From assembly GCA_007694005.1 (NCBI GenBank), contig RECN01000197.1:1-64000 (forward strand): a DNA stretch of 64,000 nucleotides, read 5' to 3'. Positions 19,561-28,404 of the stretch are shown piece after piece. Made by a program: the position numbers and the translations under genes. Position 1 is the first letter of the stretch. Every line of letters begins with the position of its first letter. This DNA is from Spirochaetaceae bacterium. GTDB lineage: Bacteria > Spirochaetota > Spirochaetia > DSM-27196 > SKKC01. The notes beneath the pieces were generated by a model. That model saw nothing but the letters and a program-made list of their open reading frames with translations. It was not told the DNA's origin and searched no databases.

Positions 19561-19636
19561 CTGGTCGTTTGAGGCTAAACAGGCAGGGAAGGACTACCGA
19601 TAGTATAGACGTATCCAGGGGAGGGTTTGGTTCACC

Positions 19637-22201
19637 GTGCAGAAATCCGTACGCAGTACTACATCACACGTGCTTGCTTCCGTGAGCGCTCTACTCGGGC
19701 TGAGTTTCGCCCTGCTGCCGCTTCTGTCGCTGACGAGCGTCGGAGTCGTGATCATGCTCGGATTTCCGGCGCATTATCTTGTCCGCAGTTTTCACGCCGC
19801 GGCAGTCTTCGTGCCTTTGTACTTCGGCATCAACGCGTGGCTCGTCCGGCGGGATGCGGACGGCATCGCGTTCTTCGGGCTGAACCTGAGTGTTCTGCCC
19901 TTCTTCAGTCTTGCGTTGACCCTACGGCTGGCATTTGATGCTCAGCTCGCCGACAGTCCGGCTACAGCCGGCATCGTCTCTGTCGTAGGTAGAACGAGAG
20001 GTGCGTGGGCCTTTGGACTGCTGACTGTGATTCTGATTGCTGCGGTCATTGCGCTGGTGCGCATGTGGCAGATGCTTTCGGTGGATGCGCCGCCTGCACA
20101 GCCTGTTGATGAGACCGAGGTCCTGACCCTCCCGGCACCCGCTGCCGCCTACGCGGGACCGGGTACCCCGACCGCATTGAGACGCGCAGAAGAAGTGCTG
20201 TGGCGCGCAAACGGGCCGGACGAAACCGACGGCGACGACGAGCGCACGGCTTCTGAGGTCGCGTACGAACGCACAGAATCTGTCGAAACGGCCGAGGATC
20301 CCGAAACCGACGTTGCGACCGTCGCGTACGCGGATACCGATACGACGTACGCGTCTTCCCGTCTCGGTATCGCATGGCCCGAAGGCCGTACACGCGTCCG
20401 TTTCGATGAAGACGACGCTGACGAACTCGTTGAGGACACCGATCTCGGCGAACAGCACGAGTTTGTCGTGCAGTACCGGGACGGTTCCTTTCGAAGCCTG
20501 TATGCGGGCGAGTACTACGCGGACGAGCCCGAGCTTGCGCAGGAATCCGGCATGAAGGACGAGTTTGATGAGCTTGAGGCGGTTGAAGGCGGCGACGACC
20601 TGGAAGTGCATCTCGGCTTCTTCGCCGGCGACGACGATGCCGGCGACGACGTGGACGACGAAGACACCGACGAGTTCTGGGAAGGTGCAGACGAGCCGGA
20701 TGAAGAAGAGCTTGTCGGTGAAGGTGCGCTTATCGGCGTAGAGGCCTTCGAGCCGGATCCGGAGCCGGTGGTGAAGAAGCCGGTCCGCCGGAAACGACAG
20801 AAACGATATCACGTACCGGTTGAGGGTCTGCTCAACGAGTATCCGGACAAGCATTACTGGGAAATCGACCAGAAGACACGGGATGCCGCGGAGACGCTTC
20901 GAATTACCCTTCAGGAGTTCGGAATCGAAGCCGAAGTAACCGGGATCAGACGAGGACCGGTCATTACCATGTTCGAGATTCTCCCCGCTCGCGGTGTGAA
21001 GCTCACTAAGATCGTGAACCTCGCGGATAACATCGCGCTGCGACTGGCAGCCCAGACGGTTCGCATTGTCGCGCCGATCCCCGGCAGGCATGCGGTGGGG
21101 ATAGAGGTTCCAAACCATGACAGGGCAATCGTCAGCTTTGGCGATCTGATACAGGAACGGGAGTTTACAAGCGGAGACTACGACATTCCGCTTGCCATCG
21201 GCAAAGACATTCCCGGTGACGCTCAGATCATCGATCTGACCAAGACACCTCATCTCCTCATCGCTGGCGCAACCGGCAGTGGAAAGAGTGTATGCGTGAA
21301 CTCGATTATCTGTTCTATCCTGTACCGGCAATCGCCGAGCGAAGTGAAGATGGTTCTTATTGACCCCAAGATCGTGGAACTCAAGTTCTATAATGATATT
21401 CCACATCTGCTGACACCGGTGATCACCGAGCCGAAGAAGGCTTTTCAGGCGCTTCAGTGGTGCCTGTACGAGATGGAACGCCGCTATCAGCTTCTGGACA
21501 AGCTTCAGGTGCGAGACCTGAAAAGCTATAACAAACGAATCGAGCAGCGAGAGCTCGCGACCGAAAAACTTCCGTACATCGTAGTTGTCGTCGACGAGTT
21601 CGCCGACCTCATGGCAACCAGCGGCAAGGAGCTTGAGCAGACGCTCGCGCGTCTTGCGGCCATGAGTCGAGCTGTCGGAATCCATCTGGTCCTCGCGACT
21701 CAGAGGCCGAGCACCGACGTCATAACCGGGCTTATCAAGGCGAACATTCCGTCGCGCATTGCCTTCATGGTATCCAGCAAGGTTGACAGTCGCATCATTC
21801 TCGACGGACAGGGTGCTGAGAAACTGCTCGGGCGCGGCGACATGCTCCTCACAAGCGCCTGGGATCCGGCTCTGAACCGCATTCAGGGCGCATTCCTGAG
21901 TGACGAGGAAATTGAACGTGTGGTGCAGCATGTCCGGACTCTCGGTGAGCCGGATTACATCGACGACGAGATCTTTATCGAGGAAGACGACGACTTCGTG
22001 CAGGAAGAACTTGAAGACCCGCTGATGGAGAAGGCGATGCAGATTGTGCAGACATCACGAAAGGCATCGGCGAGTTACCTGCAGCGTCGCCTGAAGATCG
22101 GCTACAATCGCGCTGCGCGCATGGTCGAAGAGATGGAACGGGTCGGTATTGTGGGGCCGCAGAATGGTTCCAAGCCGCGTGAAATTCTCATGAACGTATA
22201 G
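19637..22201 (+). CDS. ftsK: DNA translocase FtsK/SpoIIIE with gamma domain
   Basis: N-terminal TMs, acidic linker, IAGATGSGKSVCVNSIICS Walker A, VVDEFADLM, winged-helix gamma domain SASYLQRRLKIGYNRAARMVEEME. Confidence 0.96.
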   Translation: MQKSVRSTTSHVLASVSALLGLSFALLPLLSLTSVGVVIMLGFPAHYLVRSFHAAAVFVPLYFGINAWLVRRDADGIAFFGLNLSVLPFFSLALTLRLAFDAQLADSPATAGIVSVVGRTRGAWAFGLLTVILIAAVIALVRMWQMLSVDAPPAQPVDETEVLTLPAPAAAYAGPGTPTALRRAEEVLWRANGPDETDGDDERTASEVAYERTESVETAEDPETDVATVAYADTDTTYASSRLGIAWPEGRTRVRFDEDDADELVEDTDLGEQHEFVVQYRDGSFRSLYAGEYYADEPELAQESGMKDEFDELEAVEGGDDLEVHLGFFAGDDDAGDDVDDEDTDEFWEGADEPDEEELVGEGALIGVEAFEPDPEPVVKKPVRRKRQKRYHVPVEGLLNEYPDKHYWEIDQKTRDAAETLRITLQEFGIEAEVTGIRRGPVITMFEILPARGVKLTKIVNLADNIALRLAAQTVRIVAPIPGRHAVGIEVPNHDRAIVSFGDLIQEREFTSGDYDIPLAIGKDIPGDAQIIDLTKTPHLLIAGATGSGKSVCVNSIICSILYRQSPSEVKMVLIDPKIVELKFYNDIPHLLTPVITEPKKAFQALQWCLYEMERRYQLLDKLQVRDLKSYNKRIEQRELATEKLPYIVVVVDEFADLMATSGKELEQTLARLAAMSRAVGIHLVLATQRPSTDVITGLIKANIPSRIAFMVSSKVDSRIILDGQGAEKLLGRGDMLLTSAWDPALNRIQGAFLSDEEIERVVQHVRTLGEPDYIDDEIFIEEDDDFVQEELEDPLMEKAMQIVQTSRKASASYLQRRLKIGYNRAARMVEEMERVGIVGPQNGSKPREILMNV

Positions 22202-22217
22202 GCGGATCGAGTACCGT

Positions 22218-22898
22218 CTACGCGAGCTCGATGCTGCGGCCGATTGATGTAAGCCAGGCGCTTTTCGGATACAGGTTCAGGGCGCGCTTATAGAACTCAA
22301 CCGAGTAATCGGTCGCACCACTCTCATAATATGCATATGCAAGCAGGCTGCATACGAGAAACTGTTCGAGTTTCGTGATGTTATCGGTACCGCCTGCCTG
22401 TTCCAGAATATCCACGGCGTGGCCTATGTCTCCGCCCGCGAAGGACGGCGCATTCAGGTACCACCCGGCTGCCGCTATGTGAGCCCGGATATTTCCAAAG
22501 TCGAGATCAAGCGCGCGCAGAGCCGCATCCCTGGCCTTCATGCCGTACAGGAACTGAAAGACCGGTCCGCGTATCAGCAGGAGTTGTCCCATCGCGTCCG
22601 ACAGAAGACGCCACGCGTCGCTGAACTCCTGCTGGTCGAGGGTATCAAGAGCGTAGTGGCGCGCCGCCAGGAAGTGCGATGCCGCCGTTCTGTCATGCGA
22701 AACGAAGGTCTGTTGCATACCAAGAATCATTTCGATGCGCCCGAGCCAGTAGGAACGGTCCATGCGGTGTACGATGCCTGCCGCCCTGCTTCGAAGCTCA
22801 AGGAGCTGCGCGTTCAGGGCTGCGAACCCCGGTTCATTCTGAACGAGCAGCTCTTCGGCCTCATTTACCTCGTGAAACGACGCAGGTTTGATCGTCAT
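22218..22898 (-). CDS. Hypothetical TPR-like protein, overlapping the end of rex
   Basis: Start MTIKPASFHEVNEAEELLVQ overlaps the rex stop; DUF2225-like helical repeats. Confidence 0.65.
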   Translation of the reverse strand: MTIKPASFHEVNEAEELLVQNEPGFAALNAQLLELRSRAAGIVHRMDRSYWLGRIEMILGMQQTFVSHDRTAASHFLAARHYALDTLDQQEFSDAWRLLSDAMGQLLLIRGPVFQFLYGMKARDAALRALDLDFGNIRAHIAAAGWYLNAPSFAGGDIGHAVDILEQAGGTDNITKLEQFLVCSLLAYAYYESGATDYSVEFYKRALNLYPKSAWLTSIGRSIELA

Positions 22899-23563
22899 GA
22901 AACGGAATGCAGGGAGCTTTTCAGATTTACCAGATAGAAGAGATTCTCGATTTCGAGACTGATGTTTACGTTCTGCACGATGCACTCGCTTTCGCAACCG
23001 TCATCGGGACACTTACCCGAGCACTTCAGTTCGACCGTCGTAAAGTTCAGAAAGCCCCGAATGCCAGCCTGCATCATGATCTCAAAGACGGACGCAGCCG
23101 ATGTGTCAGGCACCGCAAGGATGCCAACGCGAATACCGTTTTCGACGACGTAGTCGGCAAGCTTCCCGGTATGGAGAACGGGGATGTCGCTGTGACTGCC
23201 GATCCGGCTCTCATCAACATCGAAAGCGGCTTTGATGATTATGCCTTCCTTCTTGAACTCCTGGTACTCCATGAGCGCGCGGCCGATCTTTCCACAACCG
23301 ACGAGAACGACATCCTGTGTTTCGCGTTTTCCGAGTATGCGCTCGAGTTCCGGAATCAGGTAATCAATGGTATAGCCACCGCGTTTGTTTCCGGTAATGC
23401 TGATCATTGAGAAGTCTTTGCGTACAACAGCGGGCGTGACACCGATAGCGTCGCCGAGGTTGTTCGAGAACACTTTCACGAAGCCGAGCGATCTCAGTTT
23501 CTGCAGGACCCGGAGATATCGGGCGAGTCTCAGAATGATGTGCTCGGAAATTGCGTCGGCCAT
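22895..23563 (-). CDS. rex: Redox-sensing transcriptional repressor Rex, with a Cys-rich insertion
   Basis: RYLRVLQKLRSLGFVKVFSNNLGDAIGVTPAVVRKDFSMI winged helix, VVLVGCGKIGRALM Rossmann motif, VQNVNISLEIENLFYLV C-terminus. Confidence 0.92.
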   Translation of the reverse strand: MADAISEHIILRLARYLRVLQKLRSLGFVKVFSNNLGDAIGVTPAVVRKDFSMISITGNKRGGYTIDYLIPELERILGKRETQDVVLVGCGKIGRALMEYQEFKKEGIIIKAAFDVDESRIGSHSDIPVLHTGKLADYVVENGIRVGILAVPDTSAASVFEIMMQAGIRGFLNFTTVELKCSGKCPDDGCESECIVQNVNISLEIENLFYLVNLKSSLHSVS

Positions 23564-23592
23564 GCAGGAACCCCTTAACGTATCGTTCTGGA

Positions 23593-23622
23593 ATTATAGG
23601 TCTATAATGCGAAAGAGGACAA
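23593..23622 (-). promoter_or_regulatory. Putative sigma70-type promoter for rex
   Basis: On the minus strand TTGTCC - 18 nt - TATAAT, upstream of the rex start. Confidence 0.5.
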
Positions 23623-23711
23623 GTTAAAACGATTTATTTCACATTATATCGGAAATCATTCGTGAAAAAGAGATTTTGTGATCCTACATTTATGTAGTAC
23701 GAAAATAATAA

Positions 23712-23729
23712 TCACACGAAACTGTGTGA
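23712..23729. promoter_or_regulatory. Inverted repeat in the rex / peptide-SBP divergent intergenic region
   Basis: TCACAC-GAAACT-GTGTGA, perfect 6-nt arms. Confidence 0.45.
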
Positions 23730-23747
23730 CTGTCTGAGAACAATCGC

Positions 23748-23764
23748 TTGTCAAAACTTCACAA
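23748..23764. promoter_or_regulatory. Rex-box-like palindrome upstream of the peptide-SBP gene
   Basis: TTGTCAA-AAC-TTCACAA; resembles Rex operator TTGTGAAnnnnTTCACAA with one arm mismatch and a 3-nt instead of 4-nt spacer. Confidence 0.35.
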
Positions 23765-23815
23765 CCTCTGATACAGTTTCCTATATTACATCCACACCAA
23801 TATAAGGAGGCATGG

Positions 23816-25639
23816 ATGAAGAACTACAGGTTTTTTGTAACACTCCTGACCGTTCTGCTATTTGCAGCCGCGGCGGCTTTCGCCGGGGGCGGTCGGGAGG
23901 CTCCGGACATCCTCGACGTAGACGAGGAGGGAGCAGTATCTCAGATCGAAGGTCTTCTGGCCATCGATCGTGAAGCAGGCTGGGAAATCGGTGAGCGAGG
24001 CGGGAGTGTAACCCTTGCAACGACCAACGATCCCCGTACATTCAACGACTGGGTAGCAGCAGAGACCTCATCGACCGTCATAACTGCACTCATGCACTCA
24101 GGCATGCTCCGTCGAAACACGCACACCCTTGAGTTCGAGCCCTCCATGGCGGAAGGCTGGGTAGTGTCGGACGACGAGCTTTCTGTGACTTTCACGCTTC
24201 GGCAGGGACTTCGGTTCAGTGACGGCGAACCTATTACCGCCCACGACTTCGTATTCAGCGCTGAATTGGTGCAGAACGAGGAAGTTGGAAGTAACGCCCG
24301 TTCGTCACAGCTTGTCGGTGGCGAAATGGCACAGTGGGAAGCGATCGACGACCGCACCGTTCGCGTAAGCGTTTCGGAGATCTATGCCGGTCTTCTGACC
24401 CTTTCCGGTCTTCCCCCGGCCCCGCGCCACATTCTCGAGCCCATCATCGAGGCAGAAGGCTACGGTCGCATGCAGAGTTTCTGGGGTGTCGACACCGATA
24501 TCTCGACGCTCGTCGGCAGCGGTCCGTACATGGTTGCCGAGTATGTTCCGGGACAGCGCATTGTCCTGAGCCGCAATCCCAACTACTGGGAGAGCGACGA
24601 TGCAGGCACACAGCTTCCCTATCTTGACGAGGTTGTCTTTAGCGTAGTGCCCGATAACGACACAGCCCTGCAGCGCTTTCTCGCAGGAGAAATCGACATC
24701 TACGGGAGTGGCAGCTCCTCGTTCCGCGGCGAAGACTACGCCGTACTCGTAGACCGCCAGGACGAGCTCAGCATCCGTCTCTACGATGTTGGACCGGCTG
24801 CGTCGACGCAGTTTATCACCTTCAACCAGAACTGGGACGGCCCGCTGGACGAGTATCGCCTGGAATGGTTCAACAACAGAACCTTCCGTCAGGCCATGGC
24901 TCACCTCGTAGACCGCCAGACCATCATTGATAACATCGCGTTCGGGTTCGGCTTTCCGCAGTACGCTTTCGTGCCGCAGTTCAGCCCCTTCTACCTGGAA
25001 AGCGCACCTGAACTTGCCTTCCCCTATGATCCTGAAGCCGCAGCGGATCTCCTTGATTCAATCGGCTACGTCGATCAGAATGGCGACGGCTGGCGACAGG
25101 ATCCGGACGGTAACCGAATCGCGTTCACCCTGCAGACCAACTCTGACAACAGTCAGCGCGTCGGTATCGGTGAGCTCTTCTCACAGGAAGCGCGCGAGGT
25201 TGGTATCGAGATTACCTTCCGCCCCGGTGACTTCAACGCCATCGTCGGTCAGCTCACGGGAAGCTTCGACTGGGAAGCGATCATTATCGGACTGACCGGT
25301 AGTGTTGACCCGATCAGCGGTGCCAACGTGTACCCGAGCCGCGGTAACCTGCACATGAGTCACCCGAATCAGGAATCACCGCTGCGTGACTGGGAGCAGG
25401 AAGTCGACGACATCTGGTTCGGACGTGGTGAGCTTAACGCGAACTACACGCTCGACGAGGATGTACGCAGAGCTGGCTACCACAGGTTGCAGGAAATCTG
25501 GATCGAAGAGGTCCCCTGGGTCTTTACCTTTAATCCGGCTGTCATGGTTGCAGCATCTACCGACCTCGGCAATGTAAAGCCACAGCCCATAAACGGCTTT
25601 GAAGCGGTCGCGATCGTATCGCGAATGTTCCGCCGCTAA
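23816..25639 (+). CDS. Peptide ABC transporter solute-binding protein (SBP_bac_5 family)
   Basis: Signal peptide FFVTLLTVLLFAAAAAFA; FTLRQGLRFSDGEPITAHDFVFSAEL, VGSGPYMVAEYVPGQRIVLSRNPNYW; SD AAGGAGG. Confidence 0.95.
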   Translation: MKNYRFFVTLLTVLLFAAAAAFAGGGREAPDILDVDEEGAVSQIEGLLAIDREAGWEIGERGGSVTLATTNDPRTFNDWVAAETSSTVITALMHSGMLRRNTHTLEFEPSMAEGWVVSDDELSVTFTLRQGLRFSDGEPITAHDFVFSAELVQNEEVGSNARSSQLVGGEMAQWEAIDDRTVRVSVSEIYAGLLTLSGLPPAPRHILEPIIEAEGYGRMQSFWGVDTDISTLVGSGPYMVAEYVPGQRIVLSRNPNYWESDDAGTQLPYLDEVVFSVVPDNDTALQRFLAGEIDIYGSGSSSFRGEDYAVLVDRQDELSIRLYDVGPAASTQFITFNQNWDGPLDEYRLEWFNNRTFRQAMAHLVDRQTIIDNIAFGFGFPQYAFVPQFSPFYLESAPELAFPYDPEAAADLLDSIGYVDQNGDGWRQDPDGNRIAFTLQTNSDNSQRVGIGELFSQEAREVGIEITFRPGDFNAIVGQLTGSFDWEAIIIGLTGSVDPISGANVYPSRGNLHMSHPNQESPLRDWEQEVDDIWFGRGELNANYTLDEDVRRAGYHRLQEIWIEEVPWVFTFNPAVMVAASTDLGNVKPQPINGFEAVAIVSRMFRR

Positions 25640-25647
25640 GTCAGGAA

Positions 25648-25773
25648 ACATCACCGGATTTTCCGGTGATGTGCTACCGGCGACGCCTCAGGGTGTCGCC
25701 GGGCCGCAGGTGTGCACGATATAGTGCACACGCGGCAGCGGGGTTCAGAGCGTATCTGAGTCCCGCTGCCGCG
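25648..25773 (+). repeat. Array of four consecutive stem-loops in the SBP-permease intercistronic region
   Basis: HP1 25648-25672 (11 bp, loop TTT); HP2 25677-25702 (11 bp with one G-T, loop TCAG); HP3 25710-25731 (8 bp, loop GATATA); HP4 25731-25773 (19 bp with two G-T, loop GCGTA). Confidence 0.85.
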
Positions 25774-25843
25774 TAACTTCGTCCTGCCTGTCGTCCTTGT
25801 CGATACGTCGGGATCATCCCATGAGGTTCGCGGAAGGGTCTGC

Positions 25844-26968
25844 ATGAAAGCACTGAAACAATTCAACTGGCGACTCACATTCATCCTGGACATACTGGCT
25901 ATCATAATGCTGGTGTCGGGCGGGACGAATCTTTTTTTTGCCGTCGTTCTTACCGAAGGCGCACTCTGGATGGTGAGGCTGCTCTGGCTGTCACCCGCCA
26001 TGCTGTCTTACATTCTGCGACGTCTTGCCCAGATGGTTCCCATCGTTCTGGCCGTTCTCGCGCTCGGATTTGCGCTCATACAGCTGGCCCCGGGAGACAT
26101 GTTTTCACAAATGGAGCTCGATCCGGCGATCAGTCGTGATCAGCTTGAGATGTTTCGGCGGCAGTTCAGGCTGGACCAGCCCTGGTACGCACAGTTTTTC
26201 CAGTATATCTGGAACGCCCTCCAGGGTGATTTCGGATTTTCCCGGACATACCGGGCTCCTGTTTTTGCGATTGTCGGACAGCGCGCGTGGAATACCATAC
26301 TGTTGTCTTTGACGTCGCTGGTGTTTGCCTGGGTCTTAAGCATTCCAATGGGTGTTTTTGCGGCTACAAACCAGTACAACTGGAAAGACCAGTTCGTGTC
26401 GATTTTTGCGTTTTTCGGACTCGCAATCCCGAACTTCTTTCTGGCCTTTCTACTCCTGTATCTGATCTCGTCGACGGGTAACTGGCTGCCGCTTGGCGGC
26501 ATGACGAGTGTCGGCTTCAGAAACATGACAGCGACGCAGCAGTTCTTTGACGTACTCAGACATATGATTGTCCCGGTCGTGGTTATCGGGACGAGCGTCA
26601 TGGCGACGCTCACCCGTGTCATGCGGGGCGAAATGCTCAAGATCATGAACGAACAGTACGTGACTACTGCCCGCGCGAAAGGCCAGACCGAGAACAAGGT
26701 CGTGTACATGCACGCGCTGCGCAACGCCATTAACCCCATGATTACGCTGCTGGGGTTTCAACTCGGTAACGTCATGAGCGGTGCAGCTCTCGTTGAGATC
26801 GTCGTTGCCTGGCCCGGCCTCGGAAGCGTGCTTCTTGAAGCTGTTCTGAGTCAGGACCTGTATCTGGTTGTCGGTAGTCTTGTGTACGGCGTAGTCCTGC
26901 TGGTGATCGGTAATCTTCTCGCCGATATTGCGCTTGCCCTGGTAGACCCGCGAGTGAGGATAAGCTGA
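25844..26968 (+). CDS. Peptide ABC transporter permease, DppB/OppB type with N-terminal extension
   Basis: MLSYILRRLAQMVPIVLAVLALGFALIQLAPGD...; TTARAKGQTENKVVYMHALRNAINPMIT; extra N-terminal TM pair. Confidence 0.93.
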   Translation: MKALKQFNWRLTFILDILAIIMLVSGGTNLFFAVVLTEGALWMVRLLWLSPAMLSYILRRLAQMVPIVLAVLALGFALIQLAPGDMFSQMELDPAISRDQLEMFRRQFRLDQPWYAQFFQYIWNALQGDFGFSRTYRAPVFAIVGQRAWNTILLSLTSLVFAWVLSIPMGVFAATNQYNWKDQFVSIFAFFGLAIPNFFLAFLLLYLISSTGNWLPLGGMTSVGFRNMTATQQFFDVLRHMIVPVVVIGTSVMATLTRVMRGEMLKIMNEQYVTTARAKGQTENKVVYMHALRNAINPMITLLGFQLGNVMSGAALVEIVVAWPGLGSVLLEAVLSQDLYLVVGSLVYGVVLLVIGNLLADIALALVDPRVRIS

Positions 26969-28401
26969 TGTCTGATAAGGAACAGATGGAAATCAAGGAC
27001 GGTGTCTCGGAAGAGATTCTGGAGCATTACGATTCGCAGGGAGACGAGCACGGAGAGTCCATATGGACTATCTATGTACGGCGCTTTCGCAAGCACACGC
27101 TCGGACGCGTCGGTCTCGGAATACTGCTGTTTCTCTACTTCATTGTCATATTTGCCGACTTTCTCGCTCCCTACGATATGACCTACAGCGACAGTCGAAA
27201 GCCGTTTCACGCGCCGAGCCAGATTACCTGGTTCTACACCAACCCGGACGGAGGCCGCGAGTTCAGGCCATTCGTGTGGGAGCACATACAGACGGATATC
27301 GCCCGCCGGACCTATAGAGTCGTACCGCAGCACACCATGCGGGCGATCATCGTACCCTTGCAACCCGGCCGAAGAACGCACCGCTTTGTCGCGGTGGCGA
27401 GTAACCAGATGCAGCGGGAGTCCGAACTTATCGAAGGGGTTCAGCGACAGCTGCGCATACCCGAAGGCGACGAGCGGCTTGTCCGACTGCAACAGGCAAT
27501 TCGGGATCTCGAGGCAGGTGATCGCGTCGATCACGTGGAAGAGTTCGTCCTCGATACGGTGACGATCGACGACGTGGAGCGTGACCGGATCATCTATCTC
27601 GCACGCGGGAACAAGAATTTCGTCGGTATGTTCGAGGAAGGCATACCCTATCGTTTCATGGGTATGTTCGAGACCCGCCGTCACTTCGTGACCTCACGAA
27701 CCGGTGGCTTCTTCCCCTTCGGCGCCGACCGGAACGGCAGAGACCTTCTTTCGCGCCTCATACACGGCTCCCGTGTATCCATGACCGTCGGTCTCATTGG
27801 TGCGGCTATAACTTTCACCCTCGGGCTGACCTTTGGGGGCATCGCCGGATACGCCGGTGGAAAAACCGACAACCTCATAATGCGATTATGTGAGATCGTG
27901 ATCGCGTTCCCTGGTCTGTATCTTCTGCTGACGCTGCGGGCTGCTTTTCCGGCGAACCTCGATTCCATACAGGTATACTTTCTGATTGTTGTCGCGACTG
28001 CGTTTATCGCGTGGGCGAGTTTTGCCCGCATAATTCGCGGTCTGGTGCTTTCAATCAAGACGCAGGACTTTGTCATGAGCGCCCGGACACTCGGTCTGTC
28101 GCACTGGAAGATAATCCGGAAGCACGTGCTTCCGAACACCTTCTCATACTCGATCGTTCAGGTAACCCTGCTTATTCCCTCGTTTATCCTTGGTGAGGCT
28201 GCCTTGAGCCTGCTCGGACTTGGCATCGTAGAACCGCAGGCGAGCTGGGGCAATATGCTTTCAGTTGCCCGTAACTACCGTGTCGTCAGGGACTTTCCCT
28301 GGATACTCTGGCCCGGATTCCTGATCTTTCTCGCAATTCTGGCCTGGAACTTTTTCGGTGACGGTATACGGGACGCAGTCGACCCACGGAGCAAGCACTA
28401 A
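26968..28401 (+). CDS. Peptide ABC transporter permease, DppC/OppC type with enlarged N-terminal extracytoplasmic domain
   Basis: First TM FLYFIVIFADFLAPYD, then about 170 aa before FPFGADRNGRDLLSRLIHGSRVSM; SARTLGLSHWKIIRKHVLPNT. Confidence 0.93.
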   Translation: MSDKEQMEIKDGVSEEILEHYDSQGDEHGESIWTIYVRRFRKHTLGRVGLGILLFLYFIVIFADFLAPYDMTYSDSRKPFHAPSQITWFYTNPDGGREFRPFVWEHIQTDIARRTYRVVPQHTMRAIIVPLQPGRRTHRFVAVASNQMQRESELIEGVQRQLRIPEGDERLVRLQQAIRDLEAGDRVDHVEEFVLDTVTIDDVERDRIIYLARGNKNFVGMFEEGIPYRFMGMFETRRHFVTSRTGGFFPFGADRNGRDLLSRLIHGSRVSMTVGLIGAAITFTLGLTFGGIAGYAGGKTDNLIMRLCEIVIAFPGLYLLLTLRAAFPANLDSIQVYFLIVVATAFIAWASFARIIRGLVLSIKTQDFVMSARTLGLSHWKIIRKHVLPNTFSYSIVQVTLLIPSFILGEAALSLLGLGIVEPQASWGNMLSVARNYRVVRDFPWILWPGFLIFLAILAWNFFGDGIRDAVDPRSKH

Positions 28402-28404
28402 ACT

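Noticed and set aside
19922-21931. 669-aa ORF antisense to ftsK
   Set aside because: Shadow ORF of a GC-rich gene; no recognisable domain, and the plus-strand FtsK is unambiguous.
23748-23764. Calling a perfect Rex operator
   Set aside because: One arm mismatch and 3-nt spacer; kept only as Rex-box-like.
25648-25773. CRISPR array or tandem repeat array
   Set aside because: The hairpin arms differ in sequence and there is no repeat-spacer pattern.
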